A stretch of DNA of 64,000 nt from Thiobaca trueperi (GTDB lineage: Bacteria; Pseudomonadota; Gammaproteobacteria; Chromatiales; Chromatiaceae), in NCBI RefSeq assembly GCF_004342175.1, contig NZ_SMAO01000001.1, positions 1 through 64,000 of the forward strand, read 5' to 3'. A program made the position numbers and the translations under genes. Below the pieces are notes generated by a model. The model saw nothing but the letters and a program-made list of their open reading frames with translations, was not told the origin of the DNA and did no database searches. Within the stretch, counting starts at the first letter, position 1. Each line of letters starts with the position of its first letter. Below are positions 53,919-64,000 of the stretch, one piece after another.

Positions 53919-55142
53919 TCAGGATGGCAGCCGCATAACCTGCTCGGTATCGATTCGCCACTGTGCGGGCGATTCGGTGCTGACGATCCGCTCTTTCGAG
54001 CCTTTGGGAAGACGCGACAGATCCACGTCCTGCGCTGGCAGATAACGACGGTCGCGGGCATCCATCACCACTCGCACTACCGGATGAAAGGCGCCGCCGC
54101 GACCGGATTCCATGACGATGCCCAGCCGACCGCTGTGCAGCCGCACCAGCGAGCCGACTGGGTAGATGCCGACACAGCGGATGAATTGCTGCACCAGCGC
54201 AGGATCGAAGTGATGCGTGCTCCACTCCAGCAGCTTGCGCAGGGCCAGATGGGATTCCAGCGCCTTGTGATAGACCCGGTCGGAGGTGATGGCGTCGTAG
54301 ACATCGACGATGGCTGCCATTTGCCCATAGCGGGAAATCGCCGCGCCGGCCTTCCGATGCGGGTAGCCGCTGCCGTCGAAACGCTCATGGTGCTCGCCCG
54401 CAACCGCTAGGGCGATGGGCGGAATGCCGGGGACGCGGGACAGAATGTCATGGGAGTGGACCGCATGACTGCGCATGACGACGAACTCCTCGTCGGTCAG
54501 TTGGCCCGGTTTGTTGAGGATGGCGGGGGGCACCAGGATCTTGCCAATATCGTGCAGCAGGGCGCCGATGCCGATGTCGTGGATCAGTGCCCGATCCAGC
54601 TCCAGAGTGCGGGCAAAGGAGACCATGAGCACAGCGACGTTGACCGAATGCTCGAAGGTGTAACGGCCCACGCGGCGAATCCGGGTCAGGGCCAGCAGGG
54701 CGTCCTGATTGCGGAAGATGGAATCGATCATCTCGTTGACCACTGGATTGGCGCGCTCCAGATCGATCTGCTGACCCAGGCGAACGTCTCCCATCAGGCT
54801 GCCGAGTACGCCAAGTGCTTCATTATGAATGCGTTTGGCCAGGACGCGCTCCTCGGCCAGCGGGGTCGCCGTGATCTCGCCTGCGCCCGCGTCGGCCATG
54901 TGGGCCAGACTCTCTTCCAGTTCGTGCTCGACCTCGGCGACGCTTGGGGCCGAGACGACATCAAGCCCCTGACCGGTATCGATATAAACTTCGCGGATGC
55001 CGAGCGCACGTATGCGCTCCAGATCCGCTGCCGCTTTCAGCAGAAAGCGACTGCGCATGAAGCCATGCTCCATCCAACCGCAGTTGAGGTCATGGATATA
55101 CATGCCTGGTTGCAGTTGGTTGATTGCGATCTTCTTGATCAT
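53919..55142 (-). CDS. HD-GYP c-di-GMP phosphodiesterase
   Basis: 407 residues. A DUF3391-type N-terminal region (about 1-130, MIKKIAINQLQPGMYIHDLN) precedes an HD-GYP domain: LLHDIGKILVPP near 194, EHHERFDGSGYPHRK near 254 with the intact GYP, and ISRYGQMAAIVDVYDAITSDR near 280. Intact metal ligands predict hydrolysis of c-di-GMP to pGpG or GMP. It is soluble. The upstream end lies 52 bases from recN's stop, and both genes are on the minus strand. Confidence 0.92.
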   Translation of the reverse strand: MIKKIAINQLQPGMYIHDLNCGWMEHGFMRSRFLLKAAADLERIRALGIREVYIDTGQGLDVVSAPSVAEVEHELEESLAHMADAGAGEITATPLAEERVLAKRIHNEALGVLGSLMGDVRLGQQIDLERANPVVNEMIDSIFRNQDALLALTRIRRVGRYTFEHSVNVAVLMVSFARTLELDRALIHDIGIGALLHDIGKILVPPAILNKPGQLTDEEFVVMRSHAVHSHDILSRVPGIPPIALAVAGEHHERFDGSGYPHRKAGAAISRYGQMAAIVDVYDAITSDRVYHKALESHLALRKLLEWSTHHFDPALVQQFIRCVGIYPVGSLVRLHSGRLGIVMESGRGGAFHPVVRVVMDARDRRYLPAQDVDLSRLPKGSKERIVSTESPAQWRIDTEQVMRLPS

Positions 55143-55194
55143 CTGTGGCCTCGGAATACGAATCTGGCGGGGATGAATTCAGCTAAGGCGATTT

Positions 55195-56862
55195 TTAACA
55201 TCCCCAGCCCAGCATCTCGCTGGCATGGTCGCGGGTGCGGGCGGTGATTTCAGTGCCGCCGAGCATGCGGGCGATTTCTTCGACCCGCGCGGCGGCGTCC
55301 AGGCTGTCGATGCGGGTATAGGTCTGGCCATCGAGCGTTTCCTTGCGCACCCGCAACTGCTGGTGGGCCTGGGCCGCGACCTGGGGCAGATGGGTGACGC
55401 AGAGCACCTGACGGGATTCGCCGAGCCGGCGCAGCAACCGTCCGACGATCTCCGCCACGCCGCCGCCAATGCCGACATCGACCTCGTCGAAGACCAGAAT
55501 CGGCACCTGTCCGCATTCGGCGGTGGCGACCTGAATCCCGAGACTGATGCGCGAGAGCTCGCCGCCGGAGGCGACTTTGGCCAGCGGTTGCAGCGGCTGA
55601 CCGGGATTGGCGCTGACCAGGAAATCGATCCGTTCCAGTCCGCCGCCGCCGATCCGTTCGTCCGGCAGCGGCTCGCGCTGGATGGCGAAGCGACCGCCGA
55701 CCATGCCGAGCGTCTGCATCGCCTGGGTGACGGTCTCGGCCAGACGGTCGGCGGCGCTGGCGCGCGCGGCGCTGAGATGCTCGGCCTGCTGCATGAAGGT
55801 CTGCCAGGCCGAGCTACGCGCCTCACGCAGTCCGCCAAGCGTCACATCGGCCTGTTCCAGGTTATCCAGTTCGGCACGGCGCGCCAGCAGCGTTTCCGGT
55901 AATTGAATCGGGAAGATGCGATATTTGCGCGCCAGATCGTGGACCTGGGCCAGACGGTTTTCGACCGACTCCAGCGCCGCCGGATCCAGTTCCAGTCCGT
56001 CGAGATAATGCCGCAGGCTGGCGGCGGCCTCGCCGAGATGGATGGTCGCGGTTTCCAGCAGATCCCGACTCTCGGACAGCGCCGGATCGATCATTGCCAG
56101 TTCCTCGATCTCGGCGGTCGCGCCGCGCAGATGATCTTCGACTGACGGCTCGGCCTCGGCGACTGTCTGGAGGACGCGCCCGGCGGTTTCCTGCAAGCGG
56201 CCCAGATGGCTCAGTCGTCGCTGTTCCTGATCCAGATTCTCGATCTCGGCGGCGCTAAGACCCAGCGACTCCAGTTCCTGGACCTGAAAGTGCAGGAGTT
56301 CAAGCCGCGCCGCCCGCTCCTGACTGGCCGCTTCCAGGGTCTTGAGCTGCTGATCGAGTGCGCGATAGTCGCGAAAGGCCAAAGCCACTGCATCAGCCAG
56401 AGGCAGATGACCGCCATAGGCATCCAGCAGATCGCGCTGCGCGCTGGCTCGCAACAGCGACTGATGCGCGTGCTGGCCGTGGATATCCACCAGCAGATCA
56501 CCCAGCTCGCGCAGTTGTGCCCCGGTCGCCGCCCGGCCATTGATGAAGGCGCGGGAACGCCCCTCGCGCACGATCAGCCGACGGACGATACAGCCGTCTT
56601 CGTCGTCCAGACCCTGTTCGATGAGCCAGGCGTGGGCTGCGGGGCAGGCGTCGAGGTCGAATTCGGCGACGATCTCGGCGCGTTCGCCGCCAGCGCGGAT
56701 CATGGCCACCTCCGCCTTGTCGCCCAGCGCCAGCCCGAGTGCATCGATGAGAATCGACTTGCCGGCGCCGGTCTCGCCGGTGAGCGCCGTCATGCCGTGC
56801 GCGCAGTCGAGTTCAAGACTGCTGACGATGGCCAGATCCCGGACCAGCAGGTGGGTCAGCAT
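55195..56862 (-). CDS. recN: DNA repair protein RecN
   Basis: 555 residues of SMC-like form. Walker A GETGAGKSILIDAL near 30, a long coiled-coil middle, a signature-like SGGELSRI near 430 and Walker B PILVFDEVDVGIGG near 460. RecN holds broken DNA ends together during double-strand break repair. It overlaps nadK by 7 bases, and nadK lies upstream, so the pair is an operon. No LexA box was identified with confidence. Confidence 0.96.
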   Translation of the reverse strand: MLTHLLVRDLAIVSSLELDCAHGMTALTGETGAGKSILIDALGLALGDKAEVAMIRAGGERAEIVAEFDLDACPAAHAWLIEQGLDDEDGCIVRRLIVREGRSRAFINGRAATGAQLRELGDLLVDIHGQHAHQSLLRASAQRDLLDAYGGHLPLADAVALAFRDYRALDQQLKTLEAASQERAARLELLHFQVQELESLGLSAAEIENLDQEQRRLSHLGRLQETAGRVLQTVAEAEPSVEDHLRGATAEIEELAMIDPALSESRDLLETATIHLGEAAASLRHYLDGLELDPAALESVENRLAQVHDLARKYRIFPIQLPETLLARRAELDNLEQADVTLGGLREARSSAWQTFMQQAEHLSAARASAADRLAETVTQAMQTLGMVGGRFAIQREPLPDERIGGGGLERIDFLVSANPGQPLQPLAKVASGGELSRISLGIQVATAECGQVPILVFDEVDVGIGGGVAEIVGRLLRRLGESRQVLCVTHLPQVAAQAHQQLRVRKETLDGQTYTRIDSLDAAARVEEIARMLGGTEITARTRDHASEMLGWGC

Positions 56863-57755
56863 GAAGACGCCCGTCCTGAAGAATGTCTGCCCCAGTGCAG
56901 CTTGGCGCGCAGGATCTGATAGTGGTCGTGTCCCTTGGGATGCAGCAGACAGGCGCGGTCGGGATGACGTTCAATCCGCAACCAGGCATGGGGCGGAAGC
57001 TGGCAGGCGTTCTGCCCATCACAGGTGACCTGAACATGGCCCTGATCCTGTGCGCGCACCCGCACCTCAATGCGCCGGTCGCCGGGGATCACGAGTGGCC
57101 GGTTGCTGAGATCGTGCGGACAGATGGAGACCAGCAGGATCGCATCCAGCGCCGGATCAACCAGTGGTCCGCCGCCGGAGAGCGCATAGGCGGTCGAGCC
57201 GGTCGGGGTGGCGACGATGAGCCCGTCCGAACGCTGGGCGTTGACGAAGACGCCATCGATATAGGTCTCGAATTCGATCATGCGTGCGGTGTTCCATTTA
57301 TGAATGGCGACATCGTTGAGCGCCGCATCGGAGCGCTCCGTCCCGGTTTCGGCAACCACGGAGGCGCGCAGCATGGAGCGGTGATCGGATGTGAATTCGC
57401 CGGCCAGTACCTGATCGATAGCGGTTTCGATGTCGTCGGGTGAGACATCGACCAGAAAGCCCAGCCGCCCGAGATTGATGCCCAGCAGGGGGACACCGTG
57501 CGGGGCCATGGCGCGGGCTGCGTGCAGCAGGGTGCCATCGCCGCCGACGACCACGACCAGATCGCAGCGGGCGCCAAGTTCATCCAGGGTGATGGCGGTT
57601 CCAACAACGGCATCGAGCAGGTGTGCGCTTTCCGCATCGAGCAGTACCTCCAGCGCCCGCGCGTGCAGATGCGCACTGAGTCGCAGCAGAGTGCCATGCA
57701 CCTGCCCCGGCTCGCCTTGTTTGGCAATGAGACCGACAGTCTGGAATGGCGGCAT
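56856..57755 (-). CDS. nadK: NAD kinase
   Basis: 299 residues. The catalytic GGDGTLLHAAR near 70, LGINLGRLGFL near 92, NDVAIHKW and ATPTGSTAYALSGGGP motifs are all present. It phosphorylates NAD to NADP. It precedes recN with a 7-base overlap, an arrangement known in other gammaproteobacteria, and diverges from hrcA. Confidence 0.96.
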   Translation of the reverse strand: MPPFQTVGLIAKQGEPGQVHGTLLRLSAHLHARALEVLLDAESAHLLDAVVGTAITLDELGARCDLVVVVGGDGTLLHAARAMAPHGVPLLGINLGRLGFLVDVSPDDIETAIDQVLAGEFTSDHRSMLRASVVAETGTERSDAALNDVAIHKWNTARMIEFETYIDGVFVNAQRSDGLIVATPTGSTAYALSGGGPLVDPALDAILLVSICPHDLSNRPLVIPGDRRIEVRVRAQDQGHVQVTCDGQNACQLPPHAWLRIERHPDRACLLHPKGHDHYQILRAKLHWGRHSSGRASSC

Positions 57756-57860
57756 GGCTCGCTGGTTTGAATTGCGGGTGACGGAGATCGCGAGACGTTA
57801 GCATGGGCCGGCAGGCGCGCCAAGACCGGGCGTTTTGCGCCCTGTCTCTGCGCATGAGCC

Positions 57861-57922
57861 TTGACAGGTCCGGATAGAATCCCTAAATTCACGTGTTAGC
57901 ACTCTATTGAGGTGAGTGCTAA
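57861..57922 (+). promoter_or_regulatory. hrcA promoter with CIRCE operator
   Basis: TTGACA (57861-57866), a 17-base spacer and TAAATT (57884-57889) form a sigma-70-type promoter. The CIRCE operator TTAGCACTC-N9-GAGTGCTAA follows at 57896-57922, perfect in both arms, so it covers the expected transcription start. HrcA, encoded next, binds CIRCE, which implies autorepression relieved by heat. Confidence 0.95.
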
Positions 57923-57998
57923 ATCCGTTCGGTGCGGCATAGGGTGTTCTGGCTTCGGTCCAACCGCTTCAATTCATTGTGAACAATGGTCATTTACC

Positions 57999-59051
57999 TT
58001 GGCATTCGAGACGCGACAGACTGATGTGCCGGTCAGCGAACGGGCGCTCCATTTTCTGAAGGCGCTGGTCGAGCGCTACATTCGGGATGGGCAGCCGGTC
58101 GGCTCGCGCACGCTGGCGAAAGACACCGGACTGGATCTGAGTCCGGCGACCGTGCGCAATGTCATGGCCGACCTGGAAGACCTGGGACTGGTGGCCTCGC
58201 CACATACCTCAGCCGGTCGGGTGCCGACGGTGGCCGGGTATCGGCTCTTTGTGGACTCGCTGCTGACGGTGCGTCCGCCTTCCGAGGATGACATCAGCTC
58301 GCTGCGGACGCGCTTCGATGTGCGCGCCGACGCCAAGTCATTGATCGAGACGGCTTCGAATCTGTTATCCGGCATTACGCATCTGGCCGGGGTGGTGATG
58401 CTGCCGCGCCATGAGCGCAATGTCTTTCGCCAGATCGAACTCCTGCCACTGTCCGACGCGCGGGTGCTGGCGATCCTGGTGACCAGCGAGGGTGAGGTTC
58501 ACAACCGCATCGTCCACACGGAGCGGCGCTTTACCCCGTCGGAGCTGGAGCAGGCGGCGAACTATCTGAATCAGATCTTCACCGGTCAGGATATTAAGGA
58601 CGTGCGCAAGCGGCTGGTGGACGACTTGAGGCACACCCATACCAATATGGATCAGCTCATGCTGCGTGCGGTGGCGCTTGCGCATGATCTGGTCGAGACC
58701 GCCGAGCGTCGGGATGACTGCTTTATCGCCGGACAGACCAACCTGATGGAATTCGGGGAGCTGGCGAGCATGGAGCGTATCAAGCAGTTATTCGATGCGT
58801 TCACGCAAAAGCGCGAGATCCTGCATATTCTGGACCGCTGCATCGCCGCAGACGGGGTGCAGATCTTCATCGGCGAGGAATCCGGTTACGCGCTGCTTGG
58901 TGATTGCAGTCTGGTGACGACGGCCTATCGGGTCGAGGATCAGGTGGTCGGCGTGCTCGGCGTCATCGGCCCGACGCGCATGGACTACCAGCGCGTGATC
59001 CCGATCGTCGATGTCACCGCCAGACTGCTGGCGGCGGCTTTGCGGCAATAA
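57999..59051 (+). CDS. hrcA: Heat-inducible transcription repressor HrcA
   Basis: About 350 residues, near the family norm of 340-350. The winged-helix start contains ALHFLKALVERYIRDGQPVG and DLSPATVRNVMADLEDLGL, typical of HrcA, and the rest is the dimerisation domain. It represses at the upstream CIRCE, with activity dependent on GroEL. The start is uncertain: TTG 57999 and GTG 58026 are in frame, while the frame's earliest GTG lies inside CIRCE and is rejected. Its TAA stop is the first part of an outer repeat motif. Confidence 0.93.
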   Translation: MAFETRQTDVPVSERALHFLKALVERYIRDGQPVGSRTLAKDTGLDLSPATVRNVMADLEDLGLVASPHTSAGRVPTVAGYRLFVDSLLTVRPPSEDDISSLRTRFDVRADAKSLIETASNLLSGITHLAGVVMLPRHERNVFRQIELLPLSDARVLAILVTSEGEVHNRIVHTERRFTPSELEQAANYLNQIFTGQDIKDVRKRLVDDLRHTHTNMDQLMLRAVALAHDLVETAERRDDCFIAGQTNLMEFGELASMERIKQLFDAFTQKREILHILDRCIAADGVQIFIGEESGYALLGDCSLVTTAYRVEDQVVGVLGVIGPTRMDYQRVIPIVDVTARLLAAALRQ

Positions 59052-59147
59052 GGTGATTTCTGGAAATTTCACACCAAGGGGCAGGAATCTTTAGACAGGA
59101 TTAACAGGTTTAAAAACAGAATCTTAAAAAATCCTGTTAATCCTGTC
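59049..59147. repeat. Dispersed palindromic repeat, copy 6 (hrcA-grpE)
   Basis: Begins at the hrcA stop TAA (59049-59051) with TAAGGTGATTTCTGGAAATT, which is itself an imperfect palindrome up to ACACC. Inner arms are GACAGGATT-AACAGGTTT (59094-59111) and AATCCTGTT-AATCCTGTC (59130-59147). The gap between hrcA and grpE consists largely of this element. Confidence 0.92.
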
Positions 59148-59225
59148 AAAAATTGACACCCGCCTTGCCGTCGGACGCCGATTCTTGGCATGGCAGCGGG
59201 GCGATCTACAGAATTGGAGGTCATC

Positions 59226-59891
59226 ATGAACACGGATCCACATCGCACGGAGTCTCCGGACCCGGATCCATCTTTTGTTGAAGATGCTACCGTGCGCGCA
59301 GCCATGGATGCCTACAGCGACGCCCAGACGGCGGATCGCGAACCCGTTCAGGCGACGGCTGCCGAGCAGAGCCAGGAGCAGGAGACGACTCCGGCGCCTG
59401 AGCCATTGGCGACACCCGAGGAACTGGCTGCTGCACTCGCCGCCGCGCGCGCGGAGTCGGAGGGGTATCGCGACCAGCTCCTGCGCACCCGTGCCGAGCT
59501 GGAAAACATCAAGCGGCGTCATGTCAGCGAGCTTGAAAAGGCGCATAAATACGCCCTCGACAGCTTCGTGCGCGAGCTGCTCCAGGTGCGCGACAGCCTG
59601 GAGCTGGGGCATCAGGCCGCCCTGGACGCATCGGCTGATCTCGACAAACTGCGCGAGGGCACCGAACTGACGCTCAAGCTGCTCGGCGATGTGATGGACA
59701 AGTTCGGGGTCGCGCCCGTCGCGCCGCTGGATCAGCCGTTCGACCCCGCCTTTCATCAGGCGATCTCCATGCAGCCGCGCGCCGATTTGCCGCCGAACAC
59801 CGTAGTCGCCGTCATTCAGAAAGGCTATCTGCTCAACGGACGTCTGGTGCGCCCGGCGATGGTGCTGGTCTCCCAGCAGGCGTCCGCGTAA
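59226..59891 (+). CDS. grpE: Nucleotide-exchange factor GrpE
   Basis: 221 residues. An acidic N-terminal tail is followed by the long helix (LAAARAESEGYRDQLLRTRAELENIKRR) and the beta domain with VAPLDQPFDPAFHQAI and VVAVIQKGYLLNGRLVRPAMV. It releases ADP from DnaK. GGAGG at 59216-59220 fixes ATG 59226. It lies in the usual hrcA-grpE-dnaK-dnaJ order. Confidence 0.97.
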   Translation: MNTDPHRTESPDPDPSFVEDATVRAAMDAYSDAQTADREPVQATAAEQSQEQETTPAPEPLATPEELAAALAAARAESEGYRDQLLRTRAELENIKRRHVSELEKAHKYALDSFVRELLQVRDSLELGHQAALDASADLDKLREGTELTLKLLGDVMDKFGVAPVAPLDQPFDPAFHQAISMQPRADLPPNTVVAVIQKGYLLNGRLVRPAMVLVSQQASA

Positions 59892-59978
59892 GCGGCTTGA
59901 ACGGCGCGGGGTTTTGCCCCAATTCATTGCACCACCTGGCGCAGTGGCGCCACACCAAATATTTTGGAGAATCAGTTT

Positions 59979-61898
<1,920 letters not shown>

Positions 61899-61921
61899 GG
61901 TGACTGGCTAGCTGCCGGTCG

Positions 61922-61988
61922 CCGACCCCCAGGATGAAAGCGTACAGGCGCGGCGAGTGCCCGTGCGCTTTCGCGTTATGCGGGTCGG
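61922..61988 (+). other. Nested hairpin between dnaK and dnaJ
   Basis: CCGACCC (61922-61928) can pair with GGGTCGG (61982-61988) around an inner stem GAAAGCG (61936-61942) with CGCTTTC (61966-61972). The structure fills most of the 114-base gap. There is no U-run, so it may be an RNA processing or stability element that sets the DnaK:DnaJ ratio rather than a terminator. This is inference. Confidence 0.6.
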
Positions 61989-62012
61989 TCGTCGGTGCCT
62001 GGAAATCAAGAT

Positions 62013-63155
62013 ATGGCAAAACGCGACTATTACGAAGTTCTGGGTGTCCCGCGCAACGCGAGCGAGGCCGATCTCAAGCAGGCATTCCGGCGTCTGGCGA
62101 TGAAATATCATCCCGACCGCAACCCCGGCGATGCCGAGGCCGAGGCCAAATTCAAAGAGGCCAAGCTGGCCCACGATGTCCTCAGCGATCCGAAAAAACG
62201 CGCCGCCTATGACCAGTTCGGCCATGCCGGGGTCGAGGCGGGGGCGGGCGGTTTCGGTGGCGGTGGCCCCGGCGACTTCGGTGGTGCGGGATCCTTCTCC
62301 GACATCTTCGGCGATGTCTTCGGCGACATTTTCGGAGGTCGTGCGGGCGGGCGCCGGGCGCAGCGTGGCGTTGATCTGCGTTACGATCTGTCGCTGACGC
62401 TGGAGGACGCCGTCAACGGCAAGGAGGTCAAGATCCGCATCCCGACCCAGGTCGATTGCCAGTTCTGCGGTGGCACCGGGGCCAAGCCGGGTACTCAGCC
62501 CAAGACCTGCACCACCTGCGGCGGTGTTGGTCAGGTGCGGATGCAGCAGGGATTCTTCTCCATCCAGCAGACCTGTCCCGCCTGCCGGGGCACCGGTAGT
62601 GTGATTGAGGAGGCCTGCTCGCACTGTCGCGGCCGCGGCCGTATCCAGGAAGAAAAGACGCTCTCGGTCAAGGTGCCTGCCGGGGTGGATACCGGCGACC
62701 GCATCCGCCTCTCCGGTGAGGGTGAGCGCGGCGAGCAGGGCGGGCCGCCGGGCGATCTCTATGTCCAGGTGCAGGTGCAGGACCATCCCATCTTCACCCG
62801 CGAGGACGCCAATCTCTACTGTCAGGTGCCGATCGGCTTCGTCGCTGCCGCGCTGGGTGGCGAATTCGAGGTACCGACCCTGGATGGCAAGGTTATGCTC
62901 AAGGTGCCTGCGGGTACGCAGACCGGCAAGATGTTCCGCATTCGCGGCAAAGGCGTGAAACCGGTACGCGGCGGCCCGGTCGGCGATCTGGTGTGCCGGG
63001 TCACGGTCGAGACCCCGGTCAATCTCACCGAGCGCCAGAAAGAGTTGCTGCGCGAGTTCGAGGCCAGCGTGCAGGAGGGTGGGTCGCGTCATAACCCGCA
63101 GTCACACTCCTGGCTGGATGGGGTCAAGAGCTTCTTCGAGCGTATGACCCAGTGA
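62013..63155 (+). CDS. dnaJ: Co-chaperone DnaJ (Hsp40)
   Basis: 380 residues. J-domain with [10 protein letters not shown], a Gly/Phe-rich segment (about 75-110), and four zinc repeats ([32 protein letters not shown]) before the C-terminal substrate domain. It delivers substrates to DnaK and stimulates its ATPase. ATG 62013 ([11 protein letters not shown]) is chosen over a longer frame, since all DnaJ proteins start this way. Confidence 0.98.
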   Translation: MAKRDYYEVLGVPRNASEADLKQAFRRLAMKYHPDRNPGDAEAEAKFKEAKLAHDVLSDPKKRAAYDQFGHAGVEAGAGGFGGGGPGDFGGAGSFSDIFGDVFGDIFGGRAGGRRAQRGVDLRYDLSLTLEDAVNGKEVKIRIPTQVDCQFCGGTGAKPGTQPKTCTTCGGVGQVRMQQGFFSIQQTCPACRGTGSVIEEACSHCRGRGRIQEEKTLSVKVPAGVDTGDRIRLSGEGERGEQGGPPGDLYVQVQVQDHPIFTREDANLYCQVPIGFVAAALGGEFEVPTLDGKVMLKVPAGTQTGKMFRIRGKGVKPVRGGPVGDLVCRVTVETPVNLTERQKELLREFEASVQEGGSRHNPQSHSWLDGVKSFFERMTQ

Positions 63156-63176
63156 TTGTTTGCGTTGCAAACAATC
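63154..63176 (+). other. Perfect hairpin at the dnaJ stop
   Basis: GATTGTTTGC (63154-63163), loop GTT, GCAAACAATC (63167-63176): a 10-bp perfect stem starting inside the dnaJ stop codon and 34 bases before dapB. It lacks a U-run, so it is a weak terminator candidate or a transcript-stability hairpin. Confidence 0.6.
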
Positions 63177-63185
63177 ATAATTTGA

Positions 63186-64000
<815 letters not shown>

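Noticed and set aside
57912-57998. hrcA starting at the GTG inside the CIRCE element
   Set aside because: The operator overlaps the transcription start, so a start codon there would give no leader or ribosome site; later TTG/GTG codons fit the family N-terminus.

Overview
The window is GC-rich chromosomal DNA from a gammaproteobacterium. I infer a relative of the purple sulfur bacteria (Chromatiaceae). This rests on the order nadK-recN / hrcA-grpE-dnaK-dnaJ-dapB with a CIRCE operator, the prfB-lysS and xseB-ispA pairs, a sulfide-using metY, and an unusual density of large multi-domain c-di-GMP proteins. Genus is not determined. Most of the window is core housekeeping DNA with short intergenic gaps. 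Two spots look degraded or mobile: an ISAs1-type transposase remnant near 32.3-32.8 kb, and decayed sequence between a tRNA-Lys gene and tgt at 36.2-36.9 kb.

Layout. 0-0.7 kb: a heptanucleotide tandem repeat, then a fluoride channel gene (crcB) on the minus strand behind a fluoride riboswitch. 0.8-13.8 kb: a GH13 glycosidase, then PilZ-DUF1631-GGDEF-EAL, an alpha/beta hydrolase, an HDOD protein, and a very large Ser/Thr kinase-ATPase-GAF-GGDEF protein. 14-20.6 kb: prfB with its programmed frameshift, lysS, ygfZ, an RNB exonuclease and a Tat-exported MepK-like peptidase. 20.9-27.9 kb: lytic transglycosylase, GT4 glycosyltransferase, metY, oxyR and a Cache-GGDEF cyclase. 27.9-36.1 kb: clpB, two uncharacterised proteins, the IS remnant, an ammonium-transporter-like sensor fused to PAS-GGDEF-EAL, and tRNA-Lys. 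36.3-43.7 kb: tgt, a HAD hydrolase, a PHP phosphoesterase, small unknown genes, a deaminase, yceI, an orphan YefM antitoxin, ferritin and a DUF1566 protein. 43.8-49 kb: a FixJ-like regulator with its sensor kinase, an RDD protein, ispA and xseB. 49.2-57.8 kb: parE, a chemoreceptor, a STAS protein, an HD-GYP phosphodiesterase, recN and nadK. 57.9-64 kb: the CIRCE-controlled heat-shock group and dapB, cut by the window end.

Two themes connect the genes. One is cyclic-di-GMP: at least five proteins here carry GGDEF, EAL or HD-GYP domains, joined to inputs for ammonium, Ser/Thr kinase/ATPase signals, periplasmic ligands and PilZ. The other is protein quality control and stress: hrcA-grpE-dnaK-dnaJ, clpB, oxyR, recN and ferritin.

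The most distinctive non-coding feature is a dispersed repeat. Six intergenic sites carry converging arrays of a 9-base unit (consensus AACAGGATT) as GACAGGATTAACAGGATT ... AATCCTGTTAATCCTGTC. Most are preceded by an outer motif of the type TTAGGYGATTTYCNGGAAA, which overlaps the stop codons of prfB, lysS, hrcA and the FixJ-like gene. A second repeat (GACGCGGTTTAA and its inverse) sits upstream of the giant kinase gene, xseB, parE and the chemoreceptor. Neither is explained by the annotated genes.
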